From the NCBI GenBank assembly GCA_944384265.1, contig CALWSR010000027.1, positions 1-42,856 on the forward strand: a stretch of 42,856 nt of DNA, written 5' to 3'. Both the position numbers and the translations under genes were made by a program. Positions 35,767 through 42,856 of this stretch are shown here, one piece after another (the stretch's first letter is position 1; each line of letters opens with the position of its first letter). Source of the stretch: an uncultured Clostridia bacterium. GTDB taxonomy: Bacteria > Bacillota > Clostridia > Lachnospirales > Anaerotignaceae. The notes under the pieces are model-generated. The model did not search any database and was not told where the DNA came from. It saw only the letters and a program-made list of their open reading frames with translations.

Positions 35767-37110
35767 ATGGATTTATTTGAATATAATCGCAGCCAAAACA
35801 AAGAGCTTCCCTTAGCTTCTCGTATGCGTCCGGCTACATTAGAAGAATTTGTGGGACAGCAGCATATTATCGGAAAAGATAAATTGTTATATCGAGCCAT
35901 CAAAGGAGACAGATTACAGTCCATTTTATTATATGGTCCTCCGGGAACAGGAAAAACAACACTTGCTAAAATTATAGCAAATACTACAAAAAGTACATTT
36001 CAACAGCTTAATGCCACAACATCAGGTGTCAAGGATATCAAAGAATGTATTGCAAAGGCAAAAGATGCATTGGGTATGTATCAGCAAAAAACCATTGTTT
36101 TTATTGATGAAATTCATCGGTTTAATAAAGCACAGCAAGATGCATTGCTGCCCTATGTAGAGGATGGAACCATTATATTGATAGGTGCTACCACCGAAAA
36201 TCCTTATTTTGAAGTCAATAAAGCACTGGTTTCCCGTTCTGTGCTGTTTGAATTAAAACCGCTGACTCCGGAAAATATCAAAACAATATTGGAAAAAGCA
36301 TTAAAAGACGAAAAAAAAGGGGTAGGGGAGTATCATGCACAAATTACACAAGAGGCACTTTCTTTTTTGGCAGATATATCCAACGGGGATGCCAGAAAGG
36401 CATTAAATGCGCTGGAATTGGCTGTATTGACAACGCAAAATGAGCCTGGTACGTCTATCATCATTGATTTAAATGTGGCACAGGATTGTATACAAAAAAG
36501 GGCATTAAACTATGATAAAGATGGAGACAATCATTATGATACCATTTCTGCTTTTATCAAAAGCATGAGAGGCTCTGACCCTCATGCAGCATTGTATTAC
36601 CTGGCAAAAATGCTTTATGCAGGAGAAGACCCTAAATTTATCGCAAGGCGCATTGTCATTGCCGCATCAGAGGATGTGGGAAATGCAGACCCCCATGCAT
36701 TGCAGGTGGCTGTGGCCGCTGCTCAGGCTGTTGATTTTATTGGTATGCCAGAATGCCGCATCATATTAGCGCAGGCTGTTACATACATTTCCTGTGCACC
36801 AAAAAGCAATGCTTCCTATATGGCCATTGAAAAAGCCCTGGATGATGTACGAAATATACAAATTAAATCTATTCCCAAGCATTTACAGGATTGTCATTAT
36901 ACCGGTGCCAAAGAAATGGGAAGGGGAGTAGGCTATCAATATGCCCATGATTTTCCCGGACATTATGTACCACAGCAGTATTTGCCGGACGAGCTGGCAG
37001 ACAAAATTTACTATGAACCCACAGAAAACGGTATTGAAAAAAAAATAAAACAAGCCTTAAAACGGCTGAATAAAGGGAGTGTCAAAAATGATGGAACCAG
37101 CACTCAATGA
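35767..37110 (+). CDS. rarA: Replication-associated recombination protein A
   Basis: 447 residues, AAA+ clamp-loader-like ATPase acting at stalled replication forks. LASRMRPATLEEFVGQQHI, Walker A GPPGTGKTT, Walker B VFIDEIHRF, the sensor GATTENPYFEVN, and a C-terminal domain with YAHDFPGHYVPQQYLP are fully typical. It follows the HAD gene by 12 bp and overlaps the next gene slightly. Confidence 0.96.
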   Translation: MDLFEYNRSQNKELPLASRMRPATLEEFVGQQHIIGKDKLLYRAIKGDRLQSILLYGPPGTGKTTLAKIIANTTKSTFQQLNATTSGVKDIKECIAKAKDALGMYQQKTIVFIDEIHRFNKAQQDALLPYVEDGTIILIGATTENPYFEVNKALVSRSVLFELKPLTPENIKTILEKALKDEKKGVGEYHAQITQEALSFLADISNGDARKALNALELAVLTTQNEPGTSIIIDLNVAQDCIQKRALNYDKDGDNHYDTISAFIKSMRGSDPHAALYYLAKMLYAGEDPKFIARRIVIAASEDVGNADPHALQVAVAAAQAVDFIGMPECRIILAQAVTYISCAPKSNASYMAIEKALDDVRNIQIKSIPKHLQDCHYTGAKEMGRGVGYQYAHDFPGHYVPQQYLPDELADKIYYEPTENGIEKKIKQALKRLNKGSVKNDGTSTQ

Positions 37111-37783
37111 AGATAACCGTATTTCAAAAAAAGCCTCCTTTTTGATTTGCTCTGTACTGGCAATGGTAGGAGGCTTTTTAGAGGCATTTACTTATCTTTT
37201 AAAGGGCGGTGTGTTTTGTAATGCCCAAACAGGAAATTTTGCATTGCTTGCCATTCATTTTATGCGTAAAGATTATGGACAGGCTCTTTATTATGTATTG
37301 CCTATTATGGCATATATGATAGGCATTGGCTGTACGATTTATATTCCCATATGGCTTTCGGGATTACATACATTAAAATGGGAAACAGTATTTATAGGCT
37401 GTGAAATCATAGTGCTATTTATATTATCTTTTTTACCAAGCACAGCCTCTCATGGTGTAACAAATGTACCTATTTCTTTTATCTGCGCCATGCAGTACAA
37501 TACATTTCGCAAATCAAACGGTATTCCTCTTGCCACCACATTCTGCACCAATAATCTGCGGCAGGCAGTGATTCATTTTTGCACCGGTATGCAGAAAAAG
37601 CAGCAGGAAAATAAAATAAAATCACTATATTATATTTCTATACTGCTCTGTTTTGTATTTGGAGCAGGCGTTGGCACATTTTTAATACATATCATAGCAG
37701 AAAAATCTTTAATTTTTTGTTGTATCATACTGTTGCCGGCGTTTTTTGTACTGCTTTGCGCCGACAGGAAACAAAAACAATAA
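37088..37783 (+). CDS. YoaK/DUF1275 family membrane protein
   Basis: 231 residues with about six membrane helices. GGFLEAFTYLLKGGVFCNAQ and TGNFALLAIH near the N-terminus and CAMQYNTFRK are characteristic of DUF1275; the function is unknown, with a transporter role suggested for the family. The start is ATG 37088 after AAAGGGAG; a GTG at 37079 is in frame but lies in that site. It overlaps the rarA end by 23 bp. Confidence 0.85.
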   Translation: MMEPALNEDNRISKKASFLICSVLAMVGGFLEAFTYLLKGGVFCNAQTGNFALLAIHFMRKDYGQALYYVLPIMAYMIGIGCTIYIPIWLSGLHTLKWETVFIGCEIIVLFILSFLPSTASHGVTNVPISFICAMQYNTFRKSNGIPLATTFCTNNLRQAVIHFCTGMQKKQQENKIKSLYYISILLCFVFGAGVGTFLIHIIAEKSLIFCCIILLPAFFVLLCADRKQKQ

Positions 37784-37787
37784 TGTA

Positions 37788-38756
37788 TTATTTTTTTAAA
37801 GTATTTTCATAGCCATATAATGCGGCTCCTGCAATACCGGCACTATCTCCCAATTTTCCCAGGGTGATAGTGCAATTTTTTTGAGGCAAATCCAATGCAT
37901 TTTTTTCTACTATTTTTCTGGCAGAATGTAAAAGGCGTTCTCCTGCTTCTGCCACACCTCCTCCAATGATAATCATTTCAGGGTTGTACAGATGAATGAT
38001 ATTAACAAGTCCATAGCCCAAATAGACTCCTGTTTCCTGCAATGTTTCTTTTGCCACAGCATCATCTGCATCAAAGGCTTCTGAAATCATTTTTGCCGTC
38101 ATGTTTCTCATATCATTTTTTGACCATTCCTTTAATATAGAAGACCGCTTTTGGCTCAATTTTTCCTGCACTGTTTGTATCATACCGGTTGCCGATACAT
38201 ATCTGCCAAGACAGCCGGAGCTTCCGCAATAGCAAGGCCGTCCTGTTGGATACAAATGCATATGTCCAATATCTCCTGCATTTTCTGTACAGCCATAATA
38301 CATGGCACCATTGATTAAAACACTTGCTCCAAGATTTGCACCCAATGTGAAAAGAACAATATTTTGCTTTTGTATACCTGCCCCCTGTTTCCACTCACCA
38401 TATAAATTCATACGCACATCATTGTCAATAATCACAGGAATTTGCAGCTTATTTTCAAACCAAAGGCCAATGGGTACATTTTTCCAGTTTGTAAAATTAG
38501 GAGAATAGATTGAGATTCCCTTTTCTCTGTCCAACAATCCGGGAATCCCCATTCCCATAGATAGTATGTCATGGTTTGATAAATCATTTTCTTCTAAAAG
38601 AGATTGTATTCCAGAAGCCATTAAATGCAACACATGATTAGAACCCTTGTGAGCTTCTGTGGCAATCTTTTTTTCTGCAATTTTTTTCAAGTCTGATTCA
38701 AATAAACCAATTTTAATGGTTGCTCCACCTAAATCTACACCAAGTAATTTTTTCAT
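37788..38756 (-). CDS. ROK family sugar kinase
   Basis: 322 residues. The ATP motif LGVDLGGATIKIGLF at the N-terminus, catalytic Asp in IIDNDVRMNLYGEW, and a zinc site GHMHLYPTGRPCYCGSSGCL. In the usual CXCGXXGCXE motif the final Glu is replaced by Gly. Probably glucokinase or a related sugar kinase. The start is ATG 38756, six nt after AGGTGA; TTG 38762 is in frame but less likely. Convergent with the YoaK gene, only 4 bp apart. Confidence 0.88.
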   Translation of the reverse strand: MKKLLGVDLGGATIKIGLFESDLKKIAEKKIATEAHKGSNHVLHLMASGIQSLLEENDLSNHDILSMGMGIPGLLDREKGISIYSPNFTNWKNVPIGLWFENKLQIPVIIDNDVRMNLYGEWKQGAGIQKQNIVLFTLGANLGASVLINGAMYYGCTENAGDIGHMHLYPTGRPCYCGSSGCLGRYVSATGMIQTVQEKLSQKRSSILKEWSKNDMRNMTAKMISEAFDADDAVAKETLQETGVYLGYGLVNIIHLYNPEMIIIGGGVAEAGERLLHSARKIVEKNALDLPQKNCTITLGKLGDSAGIAGAALYGYENTLKK

Positions 38757-38762
38757 ATGCAA

Positions 38763-39030
38763 TCACCTCACTTTTTATTTGATTCTGTTACTTTAATATG
38801 AAATAGAAAGCTATGAAACATTGACTTAAACCGACTCCTTACATTTTTGTAAAACCCAAGGCAAGGGACTTTGCAGCAGCTCCAAGCGCTTTGGTCACTT
38901 TCTTTTCATAAAGCAATGTCAATTTCATTGTTCTATTTTTAAAATTCATATCATACCATATCATTTTTCATATTAACGCAACACATCCTTTTATTTAGCA
39001 TAGCATGAAAAGATATATTTTTCAATTCCT
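38763..39030. other. Intergenic stretch before MATE gene
   Basis: Mostly AT-rich. It contains a less AT-rich patch on the minus strand, 38839-38928, with a 29-codon frame (start ATG 38928, MKLTLLYEKK..., ending LGFTKM) but no ribosome site. It may be a fragment of a lost gene or a tiny peptide gene. Confidence 0.35.
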
Positions 39031-39059
39031 TTGACATTCCATAAAAGAACAGATATAAT
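39031..39059 (+). promoter_or_regulatory. Consensus promoter of the MATE gene
   Basis: TTGACA (39031-39036), 17-bp spacer, TATAAT (39054-39059): a perfect sigma-A promoter, about 30 bp upstream of the ribosome site. Confidence 0.9.
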
Positions 39060-39097
39060 ATTTTGACGTATACCATACAAAAGAAAGGAGCATTTTT

Positions 39098-40435
39098 ATG
39101 TCTGCGGGGCTGGACAAAAAAATTTCATTAAAATCTATATTGTTGTTTACATTGCCAACTATGTCTACAATGGTATTTTTGTCTTTATACACCATTATAG
39201 ATGGTGTATTTATTTCTCGTTGTGTGGGAGCAGATGCTTTGTCCGCCACAAACATTGTATATCCTGTTATCAATTTTGTATTAGGCACCTCTATTATGAT
39301 GGCAACAGGAGGAAGTGCCATTGTTGCAACACTTTTGGGAGAAAAAAAGCACAAAAGGGCAAGAAGTATTTTTACAGCACTTACGATTGCAACATTTTGT
39401 GCAGGAATTGCCACTTCCGTTTTGGGAAGCATTTTTATAGAAAATATTATTTATTGGGCAGGCTCTACAAAGGAGCTGTATCAGCATTGCTATGACTATT
39501 TGTCTATTGTGTTATATTTTGTACCCATTGCTATTTTAAAAACTTATTTTGACTATTTTCTGGTAACAGCAGGAAAACCAGCACTGGGGCTTATTAACGG
39601 CATCATAGGCGGCATTACCAATATAATATTGGATTATGTTTTTATGGTGCCTTTGCAGCTTGGTGTAAAGGGGGCAGCATTGGCAACACAAATTGGTATG
39701 GTCATTCCCACTGTGATAGGATTTTTTTATTTTGCATATTTTTCCAGAAAAAAGGGAATATTGTATTTTCAAAAGCCTATATTTCATATTCGCACCATCC
39801 TCAATGCCTGTGCAAACGGCAGCTCTGAAATGGTGACACAGGTTTCTACGGGAATTACCACTTATTTATTTAATATCAAAATGCTGCAATATATTGGAGT
39901 GGATGGTGTAGGGGCCATTACCATTGTATTATATGCTCAATTTTTATTGACATCTGTTATATTGGGATTTTCTTCCGGCATGGCTCCTTTAATCAGTTAT
40001 AATTATGGCAAAAATGACACCATACATTTAAAAAAATTAGTAAAATATGGCTATCGCATGATTATTGTATTTTGTATTTTTGTATTTTCTTTGTCAGAAG
40101 TCATATCTCCTGTGCTGACAGCTATTTTTACAGATGTTTCCTCCTCTTTATATGATGTGACTGTAATTGGATTTCGTATTTATGCCATTGCTTTTTTGTT
40201 TAATGGCTGCAACATTTTTTCTTCAGCTATGTTTACTGCATTTTCCAACGGAAAAATATCTGCATTTATTTCATTTATGCGTTCATTAGGTTTTTTTATA
40301 CCCATTATTTTCATATTGCCACTGTTTTTAAATGTAACAGGAATTTGGCTGGTGGTACCTTTGGCTGAAATTTTTACACTGTTTATCAGTATTTATTTTT
40401 ACAAAGCTTGCGGCACGCAATATGGTTATAAATAA
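39098..40435 (+). CDS. MATE family efflux transporter
   Basis: 445 residues, about 12 membrane helices in two related halves. IDGVFISRCVGADALSA and NIVYPV near the N-terminus, GGSAIVATLLGEKK, and GFSSGMAPLISYNYG in the second half are family features. Cation-driven export of drugs or metabolites is the known role; the substrate is unknown. RBS AAAGGAG. Single gene from its own strong promoter. Confidence 0.92.
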   Translation: MSAGLDKKISLKSILLFTLPTMSTMVFLSLYTIIDGVFISRCVGADALSATNIVYPVINFVLGTSIMMATGGSAIVATLLGEKKHKRARSIFTALTIATFCAGIATSVLGSIFIENIIYWAGSTKELYQHCYDYLSIVLYFVPIAILKTYFDYFLVTAGKPALGLINGIIGGITNIILDYVFMVPLQLGVKGAALATQIGMVIPTVIGFFYFAYFSRKKGILYFQKPIFHIRTILNACANGSSEMVTQVSTGITTYLFNIKMLQYIGVDGVGAITIVLYAQFLLTSVILGFSSGMAPLISYNYGKNDTIHLKKLVKYGYRMIIVFCIFVFSLSEVISPVLTAIFTDVSSSLYDVTVIGFRIYAIAFLFNGCNIFSSAMFTAFSNGKISAFISFMRSLGFFIPIIFILPLFLNVTGIWLVVPLAEIFTLFISIYFYKACGTQYGYK

Positions 40436-40448
40436 AAATAAAAAAGCA

Positions 40449-40477
40449 TTGACAAATAAGGTCTTTTTTTGTATAGT
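40449..40477 (+). promoter_or_regulatory. Promoter of the riboswitch transcript
   Basis: TTGACA (40449-40454), 17-bp spacer, TATAGT (40472-40477). Transcription begins about at the first stem of the riboswitch. Confidence 0.8.
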
Positions 40478-40481
40478 AAAA

Positions 40482-40577
40482 AAGTCATATGACTGACGGA
40501 AGTGGATTTTACCACATGAAGTATGACTTATTTTAAGCCGACCGTCTGGGCTGCTTTGCCTGGATGCGGCTTTTTTT
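40482..40577 (+). promoter_or_regulatory. ZTP (pfl) riboswitch with terminator
   Basis: P1 AAGTCATA/TATGACTT (40482-40489, 40522-40529), P2 GTGG/CCAC (40502-40505, 40512-40515), and a pseudoknot GACGG (40495-40499) with CCGTC (40542-40546). The conserved CCG...CTGGGC segment follows. AGCCG (40536-40540) and CGGCT (40567-40571) followed by T7 make the terminator stem. The family binds ZMP/ZTP, which builds up when 10-formyl-tetrahydrofolate is short, and then allows transcription. Confidence 0.85.
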
Positions 40578-40630
40578 GTTTTTGGGCAAGGCTATTTTCC
40601 ATTCAAATAATAATAAGGAGGCTACAGAAA

Positions 40631-41257
40631 ATGGAAAAAGCAAGACAATTTGTATCAGCAATATTAGCAGGATTTATGATTGGCATGGGGGGAACGGTTT
40701 TTTTATCATTGGACAACAAAATATTGGGTGCCTGTATGTTTGGTATAGGATTATTTACTGTGGTTGTATTTCAGCTGCAATTATTTACAGGAAAAATCGG
40801 ATATCTTCCTTTTGAAAAAAAACAATATCTGATGGAATTGGCAATTACATGGCTAGGTAATCTCTGCGGCACATTTCTTATGGCAAAATGTGTTCAAAAC
40901 ACAAGAATTTTTACATCAGCTATGGCAGAAAAGGTGATTTCTATAACAGAAACAAAACTAAACGATTCCTTTTTCAGCATTTTTTTGCTGTCTGTTTTTT
41001 GCGGCATATTGATGTTTATTGCAGTGGATACATTTAAACAGCAGCAGGGCTCTGCCATAAGGGTGATTGCAGTGTTTATACCCGTCATGGTATTTATATT
41101 AAGCGGATTTGAACACGTTATTGCAAATATGTATTATTTTTCCATGGCACAAGCATGGTCATTACATACACTCCTTTCCATTTTTGTCATGACACTGGGC
41201 AACAGCATAGGAGGTATGTTCATTCCTTTTTATCAAAAAGGATTTCATTTAAAATGA
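40631..41257 (+). CDS. Formate/nitrite transporter family protein
   Basis: 208 residues with about six helices. GFMIGMGGTVFLSL at the first helix, FTGKIGYL, ITWLGNLCGTFL and GFEHVIANMYYF are typical of the FNT family (FocA/NirC type). It is shorter than FocA (about 280), with reduced termini. The start is ATG 40631 after AAGGAGG; the frame runs up through the riboswitch but is not translated there. A ZTP riboswitch upstream points to formate as the substrate, supplying formyl-folate when one-carbon units are low. Confidence 0.9.
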   Translation: MEKARQFVSAILAGFMIGMGGTVFLSLDNKILGACMFGIGLFTVVVFQLQLFTGKIGYLPFEKKQYLMELAITWLGNLCGTFLMAKCVQNTRIFTSAMAEKVISITETKLNDSFFSIFLLSVFCGILMFIAVDTFKQQQGSAIRVIAVFIPVMVFILSGFEHVIANMYYFSMAQAWSLHTLLSIFVMTLGNSIGGMFIPFYQKGFHLK

Positions 41258-41374
41258 AAATATTTACTTTTTCTTTTCCAAATTTTAAGAATATTGTAAT
41301 GAAGCATTGAGTGTTTCTTAAACTCTTTATTGTATGATAAATACAACAAAGAAAAAGAAACGGAGGGAAGCCTT

Positions 41375-42187
41375 ATGAAATTGGAAATGGCATTACAAAT
41401 ATTCTTATTCAGCAGCAGTATTTTTTTCGTGGCAGCGGCATATATTAGCAAAGCCGTCACAATACCAAGCAATAAAACATGGCATTTTCATAAAGCATAT
41501 TCTTTGAAAAAAATGCTTTTCATGATTTTGGCTTTTTTCTTTCTTTTTTATGCTTTTGAACTGCAAAAGCAATGGTCATTTTACACAAGTACTCCTGTAC
41601 AATGGATTTTGCAGCAATCTGCCAATGAGGCCTCTGCACAGGAATTGACAGAAGGGATTATCTACCAGTCAGGCACAGCGGAAATCACATATTACAGTCA
41701 GGAAGACAGCCGATGGGCAAATGAAAAATATGGCAAAACAGATTTGATTTCTGAAACAGGCTGTGGACCAACATCACTGGCTATGGTTATTTCGACATTG
41801 ACAGATATTACAATCACTCCAAAGCAAATGGCAGACTGGGCCTATGCAAATGGCTACTGTGCAGAAGAAAACGGAAGCTATCACACATTGATACAAGAGG
41901 GAGCAGAAGCATTTGGACTTTCTGTAAAACAGGCAAAAGTAACAGAGGGACAAAAAATTGCAGATGCTTTAGCCGAAGGAAAGCTTGTGATTGCACTTTT
42001 AGGAGAAGGTACATTTACCTCCAGCGGACATTTTATTGTATTAAGAGGAATCACAAAAGAGGGTAATGTACTTGTAGCAGATCCTAAAAATGTTGAAAAC
42101 AACCAAAAAGTATTTCCTTTGGGATTGCTGTTAGAGGAAGCCAAGGGTGGTGCCGGCAGTTTAGGTCCATTTTGGGTAATAGATTAA
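41375..42187 (+). CDS. C39-like cysteine peptidase, membrane-anchored
   Basis: 270 residues. Two hydrophobic helices at about 4-25 and 46-62 anchor it; the C39_2-type papain-like domain follows with Cys130 (TGCGPTSLAMV), His219 (SGHFIVL) and Asp236 (VLVADP). The domain probably faces outside the cell and cuts peptides or cell-wall linked substrates. The start is ATG 41375 after GGAGGG; the in-frame upstream ATG at 41330 lacks a site. A lipoprotein gene follows after 34 bp. Confidence 0.87.
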   Translation: MKLEMALQIFLFSSSIFFVAAAYISKAVTIPSNKTWHFHKAYSLKKMLFMILAFFFLFYAFELQKQWSFYTSTPVQWILQQSANEASAQELTEGIIYQSGTAEITYYSQEDSRWANEKYGKTDLISETGCGPTSLAMVISTLTDITITPKQMADWAYANGYCAEENGSYHTLIQEGAEAFGLSVKQAKVTEGQKIADALAEGKLVIALLGEGTFTSSGHFIVLRGITKEGNVLVADPKNVENNQKVFPLGLLLEEAKGGAGSLGPFWVID

Positions 42188-42221
42188 AAAATCCAAATCA
42201 GAAAAAAGCAGGGTGAAAAAA

Positions 42222-42635
42222 ATGGAAAAAGTAACAGATGGATTGATATTAGTTATATTATGCCTATTTCTTTTTATAGGGTGTCAAAATAATCCCACAG
42301 AGGAGATGCGCTTTGAAAATGTTGCCAATGCCTCTAAAATAGAAGTGAGTCATTTTTATGAAGGAGAAGAAAGCAAACAGACAATAGAAAACAGCGATGC
42401 CATTAATGAAATTGCGAATTGGTTAAACACATTTATATTAAACAAAGTTTCTTTTCCGGAAGGAGAAAATCCGGAGGAGAATGAAAATAGAGAAAGCTTT
42501 TGTTTTATAGTATATAATGAAGCGGAAACAACCATAACGGAATTTTGTTATGTAATTGATTTAGAGCAATGCTATATACGATATCAATCTCAATGGTATA
42601 TAGTAGAAAATCCCAGTACACCAACGTTTACATAA
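42222..42635 (+). CDS. Small lipoprotein of unknown function
   Basis: 137 residues. A hydrophobic stretch ends in LFIGCQNN, a lipobox, so it should be a lipoprotein. The rest is acidic with no known domain. The start is ATG 42222 with GCAGGGTG about 8 nt before; GTG 42213 is in frame. It sits directly after the peptidase gene and ends at a terminator, so the two may act together at the cell surface. Confidence 0.75.
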   Translation: MEKVTDGLILVILCLFLFIGCQNNPTEEMRFENVANASKIEVSHFYEGEESKQTIENSDAINEIANWLNTFILNKVSFPEGENPEENENRESFCFIVYNEAETTITEFCYVIDLEQCYIRYQSQWYIVENPSTPTFT

Positions 42636-42650
42636 CAGAAATATTGCAGC

Positions 42651-42682
42651 AAACAGCATAAAATGAATTATGCTGTTTTTTT
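42651..42682 (+). terminator. Terminator after peptidase and lipoprotein genes
   Basis: AAACAGCATAA (42651-42661), loop AATGAA, TTATGCTGTTT (42668-42678), then four more T. Perfect 11-bp stem. Confidence 0.9.
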
Positions 42683-42692
42683 GTATGGAGAA

Positions 42693-42715
42693 AACCACGC
42701 GATAGTCGCGTGGTT
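42693..42715. repeat. IS200-type left-end hairpin
   Basis: AACCACGCGA (42693-42702), loop TAG, TCGCGTGGTT (42706-42715). A perfect 10-bp hairpin just upstream of a tnpA-like frame, as at the left end of IS200-type elements. Confidence 0.75.
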
Positions 42716-42770
42716 CAAAAAAGCCTTCTGGAGATGAGGCAGACAGAAAAACTCCTTTCGATTATAATAA

Positions 42771-42856
42771 AAGTGCGGTAATTGCAAATACCATATTGTG
42801 TTTGCACCAAAATATAGAAGAATGGTATTTTATAAAAATAAAAAAGAAGAAGTAGG
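42771..42856 (+). pseudogene. IS200-family transposase TnpA, degraded, cut by window end
   Basis: The frame from 42771 reads KCGNCKYHIVFAPKYRRMVF and on to the window edge, the conserved N-terminal start of Y1 transposase TnpA. A TAA stop precedes it at 42768-42770 with no start between. A neighbouring frame upstream reads DYNKSA, as in intact relatives, but the expected initial ATG is changed (TCG ATT ATA region) and a frameshift lies near 42778. So the gene looks inactive. The rest is beyond the window. Confidence 0.7.

Overview
The window reads as the chromosome of an AT-rich, low-GC Gram-positive anaerobe of the class Clostridia. The signs are strong AGGAGG ribosome binding sites, an HrcA/CIRCE-controlled groESL operon, meso-diaminopimelate dehydrogenase, Nfn, 4-hydroxybutyryl-CoA dehydratase and a sigma-54 activator. 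A Lachnospirales- or Anaerotignum-like fermenter is plausible, but the species cannot be named from sequence alone.

1-8695: an integrated element of about 8.4 kb splits a polysaccharide deacetylase gene. The 5' part of the gene ends at 1-93 and its 3' part resumes in frame at 8444-8695. The element has a large serine recombinase at its left end, a shared GGATAG core at both junctions and 18-bp inverted attachment arms (17/18 matching). Its cargo is a CbiK-type chelatase, a five-gene NikABCDE/Opp-type ABC importer and a FolT-like ECF S component.

8696-19864: housekeeping and mixed genes: gamma-glutamyltransferase, a secreted protein, a radical SAM protein with a tiny Cys-rich membrane protein, an orphan structured RNA resembling an IS605/TnpB omega RNA, Ddh, groESL with a perfect CIRCE operator, a GNAT acetyltransferase behind a switch-like leader, and a PAS/AAA+ sigma-54 activator.

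19865-34049: the most interesting region. A -24/-12 promoter, preceded by repeated ATTCA-N4-TGAAT dyads, drives a long catabolic cluster: class III CoA-transferase, 4-hydroxybutyryl-CoA dehydratase, thiolase, 3-hydroxybutyryl-CoA dehydrogenase, a small CGGC protein, an EutH-like permease, a nitrilase-family amidase, an NADP-type SDR, NfnA and NfnB, a HemL-like class III aminotransferase and two crotonases. Together they form an almost complete route from an omega-amino C4 compound (4-aminobutyrate or its amide) through 4-hydroxybutyryl-CoA and crotonyl-CoA to acetyl-CoA. Several steps use enzyme families different from the classical Abf pathway, and there is an added amine permease and amidase. 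This is inferred from gene content and has not been shown experimentally.

34050-42856: a decayed leucine-rich-repeat gene, tRNA-Thr(CGU), a Cof-type HAD phosphatase, RarA, a YoaK/DUF1275 membrane protein, a ROK kinase, a MATE transporter, a ZTP (pfl) riboswitch with its terminator in front of a formate/nitrite-type transporter, a C39-like peptidase, a small lipoprotein and the left end of a degraded IS200-type element cut by the window edge.
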